Below, piece by piece: positions 34,407 through 44,600 of a stretch of 64,000 nt of DNA. The translations under genes were made by a program, and so were the position numbers. The stretch comes from Candidatus Melainabacteria bacterium (GTDB lineage: Bacteria; Cyanobacteriota; Vampirovibrionia; Obscuribacterales; Obscuribacteraceae), in NCBI GenBank assembly GCA_003963305.1, contig RXJR01000017.1:1-64000 (forward strand). Reading direction: 5' to 3'. The notes below the pieces were generated by a model, which was given only the letters and a program-made list of their open reading frames with translations, had not been told where the DNA came from and ran no database searches. Every line of letters begins with the position of its first letter. The stretch's first letter is position 1.

Positions 34407-35960
34407 TTGACCAAACAAGAACAAAAGCGCGTTGCTCGCACAGGGCAGCCGCTGCTGAAACTTCACGTCCTCGGCGCCGCAGGTGCTGTGACGGGCTCGC
34501 TCAACCTCTTCGAGTACATCGAACGCGACCGCGTCACGCGCTTCCTCGTGGACGTTGGTCTGACCGTGGAAGATGAACGTGCTGACTTCATGAATCGGTT
34601 GCCGGTCGGCATCAAGCCTTCCGACATCGACTTCATCATCATCAGCCACGCCCACATCGACCACAGTGGTTATCTTCCGAAGCTTGTCAAGGACGGATTC
34701 AAAGGGCCGGCTTACCTGACGCCTGCGTCTTCGGATCTGCTCCAGTTCATGCTTCCGGATTCCGGTTTCTTGCAGGAAGAAGCGGTGAAGCGTGCCAATG
34801 CGCGCAACCGCAAGAACCTGCCCGCCACCGAGGGTGGTGCGAGCGATGGAGTCAAGGCTCGTGGCAACGTGCCGCAGCGGCAGCCGCTGTACACCCAGGA
34901 ACACGCCAAGCAGTCGCTCCAGCACTTGCGGACCATCCCGTACAACGAGCGGCGCGAACTGGCTCCCAACGTCGCGGTCACGTTCACCGATGCCGGACAC
35001 ATCCTCGGCTCCGCCGTGGTCAATCTGGAAATCGGCAGTGGCTCAAGCAAACGCACGTTCTGCTTCAGCGGCAACATCGGTCGGTACGACATGCCTCTCC
35101 TGTCGGAGCTGGAGTCTGTGCGCTCGGCCGACTACGTCATGGTCGAATCGACCTACGGCAACAAGCTGCACAACCGTCGCGACCGCTTCCCGGTGCTCGC
35201 CGACATCATCAACCGTGCTCATGTGCGGGCCCTCGAGAAGCACCCGAAGTTCGGCTGCGGCGTGATCATGATTCCCGCTTTCGCTGTCGGCCGCGCTCAG
35301 GTGATCATGCATGACCTGCGCCAGCTCATGGCGGAAGGACGCATTCCGCAGATGCCGGTGTTCATCGACAGCCCCATGACCATCCGGTCCACTGAAGTGC
35401 ACCGCAAGTACCGCGATGCCTACAACCCGTTGATGCGCGCGCTCTTCGACGCGGAGGTGGACCCGTTCACCACGCCCGAGCAGACCCTGTGCCACGACTG
35501 GAAGGAGTCTGTCGCACTGCTTGAGCCCCAGAGCAAGCCGATCATCATCATCGGCTCCAGCGGCATGGCTTCGGGTGGACGCATCGTGCAGCACCTGCAG
35601 CACCGCCTGCCGGCTCGTCAGAGCACGGTGGTGTTCGTCGGCTACCAGGGCACCGGCACGCTCGGCCAGACCCTCGTCGGCGGGCTGCGTGAAGGCAATC
35701 CTGACGCGCGGCCGACGTCCGTGCGCATCAGCGGCAAGGATGTTCGGGTGAACGCGGCGATCGAGTTCATGCCGGACTATTCCGCGCACGCTGACTACGG
35801 CGACACGATTCGCTGGCTGCGCGGCTTCCAGCGCCGCCCCCGCAGCATCTTCCTCGTGCACGGTGACACCGATGCGCTCGAGGGGCTGGAGGGGCACATC
35901 AAGAATTCGCTCGGTTGGAACGTTGTCGTTCCGAAGGCGAAGCAGGAGTTCGTGCTCTAA
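34407..35960 (+). CDS. Beta-CASP metallo-beta-lactamase-fold RNA nuclease-like protein
   Basis: The 517-residue protein starts at TTG 34407, decided by AAAGGAGA 6 nt upstream. The MBL zinc motif SHAHIDHSGYLP carries His81, His83, Asp85 and His86, with further metal-site elements in FTDAGHILGSA and ESTYGN. The beta-CASP part includes IPAFAVGRAQVIMHDL and FIDSPM, and the C-terminus has GYQGTGTLGQ, DYSAHADY and LVHGDTDALEGL. The layout matches CPSF73/YSH1-type bacterial RNA-metabolising hydrolases, which are exo- or endonucleases. A linker near residue 135-155 is unusually Ala/Gly/Arg-rich. Composition is GC-rich, unlike neighbours on either side. Confidence 0.92.
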   Translation: MTKQEQKRVARTGQPLLKLHVLGAAGAVTGSLNLFEYIERDRVTRFLVDVGLTVEDERADFMNRLPVGIKPSDIDFIIISHAHIDHSGYLPKLVKDGFKGPAYLTPASSDLLQFMLPDSGFLQEEAVKRANARNRKNLPATEGGASDGVKARGNVPQRQPLYTQEHAKQSLQHLRTIPYNERRELAPNVAVTFTDAGHILGSAVVNLEIGSGSSKRTFCFSGNIGRYDMPLLSELESVRSADYVMVESTYGNKLHNRRDRFPVLADIINRAHVRALEKHPKFGCGVIMIPAFAVGRAQVIMHDLRQLMAEGRIPQMPVFIDSPMTIRSTEVHRKYRDAYNPLMRALFDAEVDPFTTPEQTLCHDWKESVALLEPQSKPIIIIGSSGMASGGRIVQHLQHRLPARQSTVVFVGYQGTGTLGQTLVGGLREGNPDARPTSVRISGKDVRVNAAIEFMPDYSAHADYGDTIRWLRGFQRRPRSIFLVHGDTDALEGLEGHIKNSLGWNVVVPKAKQEFVL

Positions 35961-35986
35961 GGCGCGACGCGAGCTTCTGCGTGCCG

Positions 35987-36041
35987 CTGGAGCCTGACTC
36001 CAGTTGGTAGCCGGGTCGGACTGCAGTTAACTGCAGTCCGA
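35987..36041 (+). terminator. Two hairpins after the beta-CASP gene
   Basis: CTGGAG/CTCCAG (35987-36003) is followed by a perfect 26-nt palindrome at 36016-36041 whose arms read TCGGACTGCAGTT and AACTGCAGTCCGA. T-richness after it is limited (TATCGGTTTACC). Confidence 0.55.
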
Positions 36042-36163
36042 TATCGGTTTACCTGGCACAACATTCAGCGCCACGGCTTTCCTTAAGGAGCGAGCACTGA
36101 GCTCGACTCTTCGTACGTCAAACCTGAAGCGACTGAACGTCGCTTACCAAGGAGAACATTCAT

Positions 36164-36394
36164 ATGTGCAAGCAGAACATGGCTACCACGACCGGTGGCT
36201 CGGGGCAGCAGGCTCCGAACAGCAACTGCACCTGTCAGCGCGGTGCTGCTGGCGGGTGCTCGTCTCGCGGTCGTTTCAACCTCGCCGAGGTGGCTGAGCA
36301 GCCCCTGGGCATGGTGCATCACGTCGACCCGTCGCTGATCCAGGTCGGGCTCCCCGGCGGCAAGGGCGTCTTCGACCAGACCCATCGGGCCTGA
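36164..36394 (+). CDS. Small Cys-containing protein (76 residues)
   Basis: The short protein begins MCKQNMATTTGG and has Cys at 2, 22, 24 and 32 (NCTCQRGAAGGC), a Ser/Gly/Gln-rich N-terminal half, and a more ordered C-terminal half (RFNLAEVAEQPLGMVHHVDPSLIQVG). The start is convincing: ACCAAGGAG 9 nt upstream, identical to ribosome-binding sites of two other GC-rich genes in this window, and a strong terminator follows. No family is recognised. It could be a small metal-binding protein or a peptide precursor; neither is demonstrated. Confidence 0.65.
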   Translation: MCKQNMATTTGGSGQQAPNSNCTCQRGAAGGCSSRGRFNLAEVAEQPLGMVHHVDPSLIQVGLPGGKGVFDQTHRA

Positions 36395-36443
36395 TCGGAC
36401 GTCTTCCAACCGCGTCTAGTTGACGCATAACTCGTCTTTTCAG

Positions 36444-36480
36444 CCCACGCACAAGTAACTTTGTGCGTGGGTTCTCCTTT
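36444..36480 (+). terminator. Rho-independent terminator after the small Cys protein
   Basis: CCCACGCACAA (36444-36454) pairs with TTGTGCGTGGG (36461-36471), an 11-bp perfect stem followed by TTCTCCTTT. Confidence 0.8.
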
Positions 36481-36656
36481 ATCAGCGGAAGTCCGCACGC
36501 GGGAAGGGCTTTGCCTACATTTTGTTTTTGGCTATTGATACTATATGCTTGCGTATCTCTAAATGGTGAAGCCTCCAGGCGTGTCTCCTCAAAGGCTGCC
36601 CTGTCACCCTGGCTGTGATGAGGTGTAAGATATAGCGCTTTGTTTTGAAGTGCGAG

Positions 36657-38000
36657 ATGACAGAAACACTTTTGGCAGCACAACAAACCGAACCTGAGAG
36701 TCAGGATCACGCGCTCGATGCCGTTCCCCTCTCTGAGCGACGCAGCCCCATTACTATGGGTTTGCTCTGGATCACAATGGTGACCGGGTTTCCATCGGTG
36801 CTGGTGGGATTCGAGTGGGTAAAGCAAGGGCTGGTCTTTCAGCAGGTGCTGGTTTGCCTGTTGCTGAGCAACCTGGTCTTGCTTTTGTATGCCGTGCCGG
36901 CTTGTTATCTTGGCTCTCAGACCGGATTTACCTATTCGCTTCTCAGCCGCAGCGTCTTTGGACAGTGGGGCTCGAGGCTGATCTCAGTCTGTCTGGTCAT
37001 TCTGTCGATGGGTTGGTACGGGCTGACTGCTTACTTGATGGCAGACGCACTGAAAGGTCTGTTCCAGCTCGATTTGCCGGTTGCCCTGCTCTCAGCCGGT
37101 TTCGGCATCTTGATGGCGTTCAATAATTTCTTTGGATTTTCCGGCATCGCCAACTTCGCCGGCTATCTGGCCGCACCAGTGCTGGTGGCATGGGTGGGTT
37201 TCACTTTCTGTAAAGCCTCCCCGAACTTTACAGGAGCTATGCTGACCGAACAGCCTCATCAGACGTTTGGAGCCGCTCTTTCACTGATCTCGGCATTCGT
37301 TCTCGGCTATGGAGCCTGGGGTAATGAAGCGGATTTTTGGCGTTACGGTCGGGTCAAAAAGTCATACGTGGTTGTGCCGCTTGTCGTGTCGATTTTAATC
37401 GGGCAGGTGGTGTTTCCGATCACAGGTTGGATTCTTGCTCAAATGACTCACATCACCGAATTTGCACAGGCAACGGCATTCATGAACCGCTACTCTTTTG
37501 GCGGTTTGGCTCCGGTGGCAGCGCTTGTTTTGTTCGTCACCTACTTTGCACTGGCTGACTCATGTTTGTACGGCAGCATCAACGGCGTAGAGAACTTGTA
37601 CGCGATTTCGCGCCGCAAGTTAGTGGCTACGCTGACCATTCTCGGTGCCCTTCTTGCAGCCTGGTTGAGCGGCTATCCCAGGGCATTTCAGGACGTCGCC
37701 TCGATGTCGTCGATTGTTTTACCCTGCGCTACAGTGATCATGCTTGCTGAAGCTTATGTCGTGCCGAAATTTAGCGACAGAGCAATTGATCTCTACCGTC
37801 TCTACGACTTCGCTGAGCTGCCTGTGGTGAACCGCGGTGCCGTTATTGCCTTCATGGCTGGATCAGCTGCGGGTATTGCGACTGCCGGAATGATTCCCTC
37901 GCTGGAATTCTTGCACATTGGCATAAGCGGTCTGCAAGCCTGGTTAGTCAGCTTCCTGCTTTACGTGTTCTTTCGCTATGTCGAATGCAGAATCAGGTAA
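36657..38000 (+). CDS. NCS1-family nucleobase:cation symporter (cytosine-permease-like)
   Basis: The 447-residue integral membrane protein, starting MTETLLAAQQ, has about 12 transmembrane helices and NCS1 features: early MGLLWITMVTGFPSVLVGFEW, GSQTGFTYSLLSRSVFG, AFNNFFGFSGIANFAGYLAAP, YGAWGNEADFWRYGRVKK and a C-terminal region with VNRGAVIAFMAG. The family (CodB and relatives) imports cytosine, purines, hydantoins or thiamine precursors with Na+ or H+. The substrate cannot be assigned because no deaminase or salvage gene is adjacent. The leader at 36540-36656 may fold (CCTC/GAGG and TCAC/GTGA pairing) but matches no riboswitch I know. Confidence 0.88.
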   Translation: MTETLLAAQQTEPESQDHALDAVPLSERRSPITMGLLWITMVTGFPSVLVGFEWVKQGLVFQQVLVCLLLSNLVLLLYAVPACYLGSQTGFTYSLLSRSVFGQWGSRLISVCLVILSMGWYGLTAYLMADALKGLFQLDLPVALLSAGFGILMAFNNFFGFSGIANFAGYLAAPVLVAWVGFTFCKASPNFTGAMLTEQPHQTFGAALSLISAFVLGYGAWGNEADFWRYGRVKKSYVVVPLVVSILIGQVVFPITGWILAQMTHITEFAQATAFMNRYSFGGLAPVAALVLFVTYFALADSCLYGSINGVENLYAISRRKLVATLTILGALLAAWLSGYPRAFQDVASMSSIVLPCATVIMLAEAYVVPKFSDRAIDLYRLYDFAELPVVNRGAVIAFMAGSAAGIATAGMIPSLEFLHIGISGLQAWLVSFLLYVFFRYVECRIR

Positions 38001-38009
38001 AGACGCGAA

Positions 38010-38795
38010 TCAGGGTTTGTAAGCCGTGTAAGCTTTAGCTTCTTCGCTGGGATGAGCTTCGGGACGCTCCAGAATCTCCAGATTCTGTTGTGCTGCTTCG
38101 TTGCCCTGTTCAGCGGCGCGATGAAACCATTTGGCCGCTTTGCGCTGACTGCGATTAACACCGCGACCGTAGAAATACAGTTCGCCGAGAGCGGTCTGGG
38201 CTTCGGCGTGACCCTGTTTTGCCGCCTTTTTGTACCAGGTGTAGGCGTGATGATAATTCACTTCCGCTTCTATGCCGTCAGCGAAGCACGCACCCAGGCG
38301 ATATTGCCCTTCAGCGTTGCCTTGCTCGGCCGCTTTGTGCCACCAGAAAACAGCCTGTCGGGTGTTTTTCGGCACACCATGTCCGTCAAAGAACATTCCG
38401 GCAAGCAATAGCTGTGCCTGTGCCAGCCCGGCCGACGCGGCTTTATAGAATAATTCGGCTGCTGATTCGAGGTTCTGGTCGACGCCGATGCCGTCGCGGT
38501 ACATAATTCCCAGGTTCAAATCAGCCAGAGCATAGCCCCGGCTGGAAGCTGCTTGCAGCCATTTGAAAGCCATCTCGTGGTCACTGATGCGCGATGAGCA
38601 GTCTCTATAAATGACCGCGATCAATGTCATGGCGTGCAGGTCGCCCTTGTTTGCATCAGGTAACAAGAGCTGCAGGGCTTTCTGATAGTCGTGATTCGAA
38701 ATCGCCAGCATGGCGGAATAGTGCGCAGTGTCGCACGATTGCGCTTCTTCGCCCTGCAAGAACTGTGTCAGGAATCCGAGTAATGAATGAGCCAT
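38010..38795 (-). CDS. Sel1-like repeat protein
   Basis: The 261-residue protein starts at [12 protein letters not shown] (38795), preceded by GAGGGGGG. It consists of about six tandem Sel1-type TPR units with the pattern AxxWxxKAAxxGxAxAQxxLGxxYxxGxGV, for example [31 protein letters not shown] and [32 protein letters not shown]. Such solenoids mediate protein-protein interactions, often in signalling or envelope stress. No signal peptide is evident. The gene converges closely with the NCS1 permease (9 bp between stops). Confidence 0.9.
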
Positions 38796-38934
38796 AAAAC
38801 CCCCCTCGCTTGCACTCATCCTACCTTTTGCCTGCCAAGAAGGGGAATTGTTCAGGGTTTCTCAAGATTATTGTGAACGGCAATTGTTACTTAAATTTGC
38901 ACTGAATGGCAAAAGCTGCATCAACAGCCGATTT

Positions 38935-40131
38935 CTATTGTGGACGAGACCTCATTTGTTGTGAAACAAGTTCGAAGAAGTGCTTGCCCCCAATTCCGTT
39001 CAAATGCACTGTGTCTGCGAATTCTAAGCGAGGAAATGTTTTTTGATCGTTGAAGTCGAGGAATTGTGCACCATGTTTAGTGGCGAGTCCTTTTACTCCT
39101 GTCAGGTACGCCTGGTAGGCTCCGGGTGGAAGCAATTTGAGATTGTCTTCTGTGAGCGGCATGTTGACGAGCGTTACGCTGATGCCATGCTTGTCTGCGA
39201 AGGAAAGAAATTTCTCGAAGTAAGCAAGCTGAGTTTCGAGCACTTTCGGTTTGAAAGGATGGTAGCGCATCATGTATTCGGCAGTGTTGTCCGCAAATAC
39301 CTTACTGGGTGAGTAGGGCGTTACACGCCACTGATCGACACCATTGTCTTCCGGTAAGTTTTTCATGGCGTATGACAGCAGCGGTGATGGTGTGTGAACT
39401 GTCTCAGGGTCGATGTCTGGACGCACTTGCTTGATCGCTGATTTGGCGTAAGGCAGAGTGGTTGCGATAATATCGCCGCGCTTTCCGTAGAGGTAAAAGC
39501 CGCCGTCCGCAATGTTCTGAATGCGGTCCCACAAGATGCGTCGATTAGTCGAAAGCACGTCTGTCGATTCCGACACTTTGTTCATGTAACGCACGGTCTC
39601 GGAACTGTCCGGGTTGGTAAACGATGAATCGAGAAAATCCCGGGGAGCTATTCCCCAGACGATGTTTGAGGGGACTGGATTGCGCGTGAAAAGCGTAGTT
39701 GTAAGTGCGTATACATCGCTGGCCATTTGTCCGCCGATGGCCAGACTGGCTGTAGAAACAGGCTTGTTGAGGCGCTCTTTGAGCAAGCGTTCGAGGTAAA
39801 GGGCACGGTGGTGGGTGACAGCATCGAAAGGTCTGTTCAAGTAGGTCGAGTCGCCGTCATTCAAGGCCGCAAGCATGAGTGATGAACCGAAGATGACAAT
39901 GTCGGCGCTCTTTTGTGCGCGCAAGTCTTGCACCGCCCACCATGCCCAACTGCGGTTCGGCGACTGGTACGGGTCCGGGTGATACAGGGCACGCGCAGCC
40001 AGGTCAGTCAACCCGATCACTGCAAATGCGAGCAATGCATAGCTGAGCCGGAGTTTGCTCCCGGTTCTTTTCTCTGGCTTTTCTGTTTTTCCATCTAACT
40101 CGCAGTGAGTTTTTTCAAGCAGGCTTGCCAT
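38935..40131 (-). CDS. Membrane-anchored SGNH-hydrolase-like protein
   Basis: The 398-residue protein has one N-terminal transmembrane segment (LRLSYALLAFAVIGLTDLAARAL, about 27-49), then an outer domain with DIVIFGSSLM at 77-86 as a GDS-type block (nucleophile Ser83 or Ser84), LAIGGQMASDVYAL as an oxyanion Gly block, and a late FADTVHLNGIGG in which Asp and His are spaced as in the catalytic DxxH of SGNH/DltD/AlgX-like proteins. Such proteins O-acylate or deacylate cell-wall and exopolysaccharides. No MBOAT acyltransferase is adjacent, so the pathway is unknown. Confidence 0.72.
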   Translation of the reverse strand: MASLLEKTHCELDGKTEKPEKRTGSKLRLSYALLAFAVIGLTDLAARALYHPDPYQSPNRSWAWWAVQDLRAQKSADIVIFGSSLMLAALNDGDSTYLNRPFDAVTHHRALYLERLLKERLNKPVSTASLAIGGQMASDVYALTTTLFTRNPVPSNIVWGIAPRDFLDSSFTNPDSSETVRYMNKVSESTDVLSTNRRILWDRIQNIADGGFYLYGKRGDIIATTLPYAKSAIKQVRPDIDPETVHTPSPLLSYAMKNLPEDNGVDQWRVTPYSPSKVFADNTAEYMMRYHPFKPKVLETQLAYFEKFLSFADKHGISVTLVNMPLTEDNLKLLPPGAYQAYLTGVKGLATKHGAQFLDFNDQKTFPRLEFADTVHLNGIGGKHFFELVSQQMRSRPQ

Positions 40132-40328
40132 CTCTTGTCATTTCGTAGAGAGCAACATAATACCCGGCTTGCGGCATTTCCGACTTGTCAAACGTCTCAC
40201 ATTTCTCTCACGAAGGTTGAGTTAGTTTAATGGAGTCCGAATTTCGCGTACGGCGCACCAACGGAGCTGCAACGGGCAGCCGGCGGATTTGGACAACGTG
40301 TAACAAGCAAGCTAACTGAGGAAAACAA

Positions 40329-40892
40329 ATGGGAGAAGCAAGCAGAGTCGATATGGAAGGGCGGAGGGGCGAGGTCAGCCGCCAGCACGCCGACAAACAT
40401 CAGGGTGCGCAATCAGAAATTCATGCCCAGATGGATGCCTTCCGCGCCACTCTCAAAAAGCAAGCTTCAACTGACCATGAGCTTGCCGCCCCAGATGCCA
40501 GGCATCAGGGCAAGCTTGATAGTCTGTACAAAAACATCAACAAATCGGTGGATAGCCTCACTGATCTCGAATTATTTGATGCCAAGAATATCGCTCATCA
40601 GGTCAACGAAGAAAGAAAAGCTCATCATGGGCATTCGGACACACTAGATGCTCTGAAGAAATATCAGGAAACTCATAAAACTGCGCATGACGTGGGCATG
40701 TATAACGCTGTTGTGCTGGGTGCAGCCGCTGAAATCGGCAGTCACGTCAATGAAAATATATATTTCCCCGCCAGTGGTGGCAAAGTCAAATCGAATGAAC
40801 TGCCCAAACCGCCGTTCAACAATCCAAAAGACGCCGAAAAGTATTACCAGAGACATCCTGTGCCCAAGGGCTCGCCCGAACCTATCCTGTAG
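40329..40892 (+). CDS. Uncharacterised His/Lys-rich helical protein
   Basis: The 187-residue protein begins MGEASRVDMEGRRGEVSRQH, with GAGGA upstream of the ATG. The first 120 residues are predicted helical and rich in His, Lys, Asp and Gln (RQHADKHQGAQSEIHAQMD; QETHKTAHD). A short hydrophobic patch (GMYNAVVLGAAAEIG) and a Pro-rich tail follow. There is no signal peptide and no known domain. In composition it resembles the other His-rich-leader proteins of the window (7533-9458, 9516-10154, 46956-49136). It converges with the SPFH gene, with 3 bp between stops. Confidence 0.65.
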   Translation: MGEASRVDMEGRRGEVSRQHADKHQGAQSEIHAQMDAFRATLKKQASTDHELAAPDARHQGKLDSLYKNINKSVDSLTDLELFDAKNIAHQVNEERKAHHGHSDTLDALKKYQETHKTAHDVGMYNAVVLGAAAEIGSHVNENIYFPASGGKVKSNELPKPPFNNPKDAEKYYQRHPVPKGSPEPIL

Positions 40893-40895
40893 CCG

Positions 40896-41519
40896 CTACT
40901 TGAGCTGCTTCATCAGTTCGCCAAAAGTTTGTTGAGGATTCAACTCGATCGAATGCGAGTGGTTCGCGTGTTCTTGATCGTGGTTTGTGGCTTTATTGCT
41001 GCGTGCCAGGGCTTTGCGCATGTCTTTGGATAGACGAACGTCCTTGAGTTCTATTTTTATAACTCTTATCCCGAATTCTTTTGTCTGTCTATCAAGAATA
41101 TTCTTCAGGTTGAAGTTGATACGCTTGCGATCGGTGACTAGATGGAGCAAATCGTTATTCCCGACTGCTGTTCGCAACGCCATCTCGGTCAATTCGGCGG
41201 CAGATTTTTTGACATTTTCAACGCGGGTGAGTGCTCTTTTGGCATCGACAATCTGATACATGCAAAGGGCTGAAACCTTGACTGACATTTTGTCTGAAGT
41301 AATTGCCTGGATGAGATTTGATGGCAATGTGACGATTCGAGTGTCGACAACTTCTGCTTTGTCGATTATGGGAAGCACCAACTGGATGCCGGGACCCCTC
41401 TCCAGTACTTGTTTCCCGCCTCTGAAAATAATCAGCCGGTTGTACTCTTTGACGACCTTGATGCCGGATAAAATCACCATTATTGTGAAAACAATAATTC
41501 CGCCAAGTATTTCAAACAC
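40896..41519 (-). CDS. SPFH/Band 7 (slipin-like) membrane protein
   Basis: The 207-residue protein has a transmembrane helix at residues 3-22 (EILGGIIVFTIMVILSGIKV), then the Band 7 domain: VKEYNRLIIFRGGKQVLERGPGIQLVLPIIDKAEVVDTRIVTL, followed by SDKMSVKVSALCMYQIVDAKRAL and ALRTAVGNNDLLHLVTDRKRI. It fits bacterial slipin/stomatin-like proteins, usually linked to membrane microdomains and often paired with an NfeD partner. No NfeD gene is nearby. The C-terminal oligomerisation helix is shorter than usual and ends in a His/Asn/Gln-rich tail. Confidence 0.9.
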   Translation of the reverse strand: MFEILGGIIVFTIMVILSGIKVVKEYNRLIIFRGGKQVLERGPGIQLVLPIIDKAEVVDTRIVTLPSNLIQAITSDKMSVKVSALCMYQIVDAKRALTRVENVKKSAAELTEMALRTAVGNNDLLHLVTDRKRINFNLKNILDRQTKEFGIRVIKIELKDVRLSKDMRKALARSNKATNHDQEHANHSHSIELNPQQTFGELMKQLK

Positions 41520-41684
41520 AGATTTGTCCTCGGGCGATTTCCACCTATATTCTAGGCCCCCGATCGACTTTCGGACACAGGGAAAACCTTAGTCGATTTA
41601 TGCGAATCGGATCAGTGTAATCCCTACTTATCAAATCGTCTAAGTCGGATAGGATGGTTAGGTGCACTAAGCTTGAGGCGCGAT

Positions 41685-44600
41685 ATGGTCGAACAGAACC
41701 GCGGAACTCTGACCCAGCCGAAGCAGGGCGAGCAGTCTCAGGGAAACGGGTCGCCAGGCAAACAGTCGCAGGGCAAGCAGTCCATTCATGCGCGCCGGTC
41801 AGAGAAGCGTGCGCACTTCCTGCATAAGTCGCTTTCTCGCCTCTTGCCGGCGCGTGCGGGCTCGAAGCACGGCATGATTTTTCTGTTTTTTGGGGTCGTG
41901 CTTCCCATCATCGCGGTCGGCTTTGAGCTCACTACCCATTTTTGCGCGCAACATTTTTTTGATCCGTTTCCTTCTTCCAGCCATGTCGTTCTCTTTCTCC
42001 TTATTCCGCTGAGTAATTTCCTTGCCTGGCTTGCCGGTCGCAGAGATTTGTCTGCGCATTATGGATTCATGTCTCTGATCAGCGGTATGGCCATGGGCAT
42101 CGGCTGTCTCTACGCTTTGATGTTCTTGCCGCTGACGCCGCATTCTGCTTTCTACACTTTGTTTTTCGGTTTCGGACTGCTGGGATTGGCTCCCATCCTG
42201 GCTGTGCCGTGTACCTGGTTGAGCGGCAAGACCGTTTGCAAATTGGCTGAAAGTAAACGTACGTTCTTCGATGCGCACCAGGTTGAACACATCGGACATT
42301 TGATTGTTCTGTGTATGGTTGTTGCGGTTGAATTGCCTTCCACTCTGACACGCATGAACTTGAGCATGGCCGCCGATCCTGCTACGGAGCAACAGGGTAT
42401 TCAGTGGTTGCGTCAATTTGGCAGCGAAGAAGTTATGCTGCGAGCTTGTTATGAAAGATCCGGACGGGCCACCGATATCCTCGGGTCTTTGTATGAGGCC
42501 GGACATCCCCTCAGTATCGACTCGGCGCGCTCAATCTTCTACAAGGTCACAGGCAAGCCTTTCAACTCAGTGCCCATACCCAGTGCGGCTCGAGCGACCA
42601 TTCAACATGCCGGTTTGATAGATGATCCCAATGGTTTGAACGCTGACGTTAAGGACGAGTTCGATCTGGATAGCGATATTGCCGGCGAGAACGTCAGTGG
42701 TGTTGCTCGTGGACTGGCGGTTTCACAAACCAATATCACAGGAAAAGTAGATGCCGACGCGGCAGTTGCTGACATGGATTGGTCGGTGACGTTTACCAAC
42801 TCTTCGCCTTATGACCGTGAGGCCAGAGCGAAGCTGGTGCTACCACCAAACGGCGTTGTCTCAAAGGCAACCGTAACCATAAACGGAGTTGAGCACGAAG
42901 CGACAATTCTGGTTCGCAGTCTGGCTCGTGCCATCTATAAACAGTCTGTGGCGGACCGGCGCAAAGACCCCCTGCTGGTGAGCACATGTGGAGTCAATCA
43001 GATTCTCATCCAGTGCTACCCTGTGCAACCTGGTGTTGAGACAGTTGTGCATCTCAAGATAGAGGCACCGCTTGTGATATCAGAGGATAAGAGTACCGGC
43101 ACGCTTGTTCTGCCTGCTTTCGAAGAGCGTAACTTCCAATTTGATCGCCCTGTTAAGGTGTCGTTTGACTCGACTGCCGCTCTGGAACTTTCGCCCGCAC
43201 AAATTTCCAGATTCGAGGGCACTGTTAACTTCAAGCGTAATGCTGCTGTTGAAAAGGTGGTGTCGAAAGCCGCTCAGATTGAAGCGCGTGCTTTCATTCC
43301 CAGATACAAGACTCCTGATCATCTGACCATTTTGATTGACGGATCTGCCGCTATGGCTCGCTACATGCCTGAACTCTCTACGGCTTTGAAATCTTTCCCT
43401 GCTTCCGTAAATGCTGAGGTTGTGCTGGTTGGGGATGAGGTGCAGGTGCTTGGAGCTAATTCACCCGGCGCTGGCTTTGGCACCGCTATTGGTGTGTTGG
43501 AAAAATACCACGCTGTTGGTGGACAATCTGATGATAATCAGCTTCTGAACCGATTAGGTACTACACCGGTTCTCTGGATTCACGGTGCTCAGCCGATCAA
43601 CACTAACAATACGAAGCTGTTGAATGCGCTGCTTGCCAGACCGAGCGAAACTCCCTGGTTGTACGACTTTCAGACGGTCAGTGGACCGAATGAGCTACTC
43701 AATGGACTGGAGCCCAGTCGAAATTTTGTCAGTGTGCCTCGAACAGGAAAGGTACAAGATGACTTGAATCGACTGTTCCATTCATGGACAAAAACCGCGC
43801 CGGCTGCTGATGCTATGCGTTTTGTCGAGTGGAAGCCTGATGTCAAGCAAAGTGCAGGAGAAGACTCCAGCACTGCAGACAAAATTTCTGGCGCAGATGA
43901 GGCACATGGTATCGAATTCAAAAACGGTGATGTTGCTGGGCTAAAAGAACTCTACGGATACGAGAGATTGCTGCGAAGCTACGAGTCTTCAGACAAGACA
44001 CCGGCTCTCATGTTGGCGCAGCGATATCATCTCGTCAGCCCGGTCTCGAGCGCTGTAGTACTCGAGTACGTTCCGCAATCGCATCCTTCTCCATTAGAAG
44101 AAGGAAAGACAAAAGCCGATGCTGGCAAGCTTGGTCTATCGTCGCCTGTGGATCTGCTTACAAAGACTAAAAAGGCGTTTGATGCCGGTAATGATAGAGC
44201 GGAACGGCGCATTGTTGATAATTTGGAGCCGGTTTATGAAAAATCCTCTGGTGCTTCCGGAGCGAGAGACGAGGCTCAACCGGCGGATGGTTTTGCCTCT
44301 GGTGGCGCTAAAGATCAGCAGGGTCAAGACGCATCGGTGAATGCTCCGGTGTTGCAAGGCAGTACCAATGGTACAGTTAGTTCTATTGAAGAATCGAATC
44401 GTGTCGATGGTGACCGCAACGATGATTTCAAAGCGCGTCAAAAGAATGAGGAACTGGCTCCACAAAAGGAAGCAATTTCACAGGACAAGGGACTCCACTT
44501 TGAGCCTGCCGCCACTGCTCCCACAGACCCCGCGGCTCCGTACTCTGCTTTGAAGCCATCTGCTGAGCCAGACATGGCGCCGCAATCTGCCCCACCTCCG

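Noticed and set aside
35043-35897. A 284-residue open frame antisense to the beta-CASP gene
   Set aside because: The plus-strand frame carries the full MBL/beta-CASP motif set; the antisense frame has no start signals and shadow composition.
36481-36656. Possible riboswitch in the leader of the NCS1 permease
   Set aside because: The leader can form short stems, but I could not match conserved elements of TPP, purine, PRPP or guanidine riboswitches. A covariance-model search (Infernal/Rfam) would decide.
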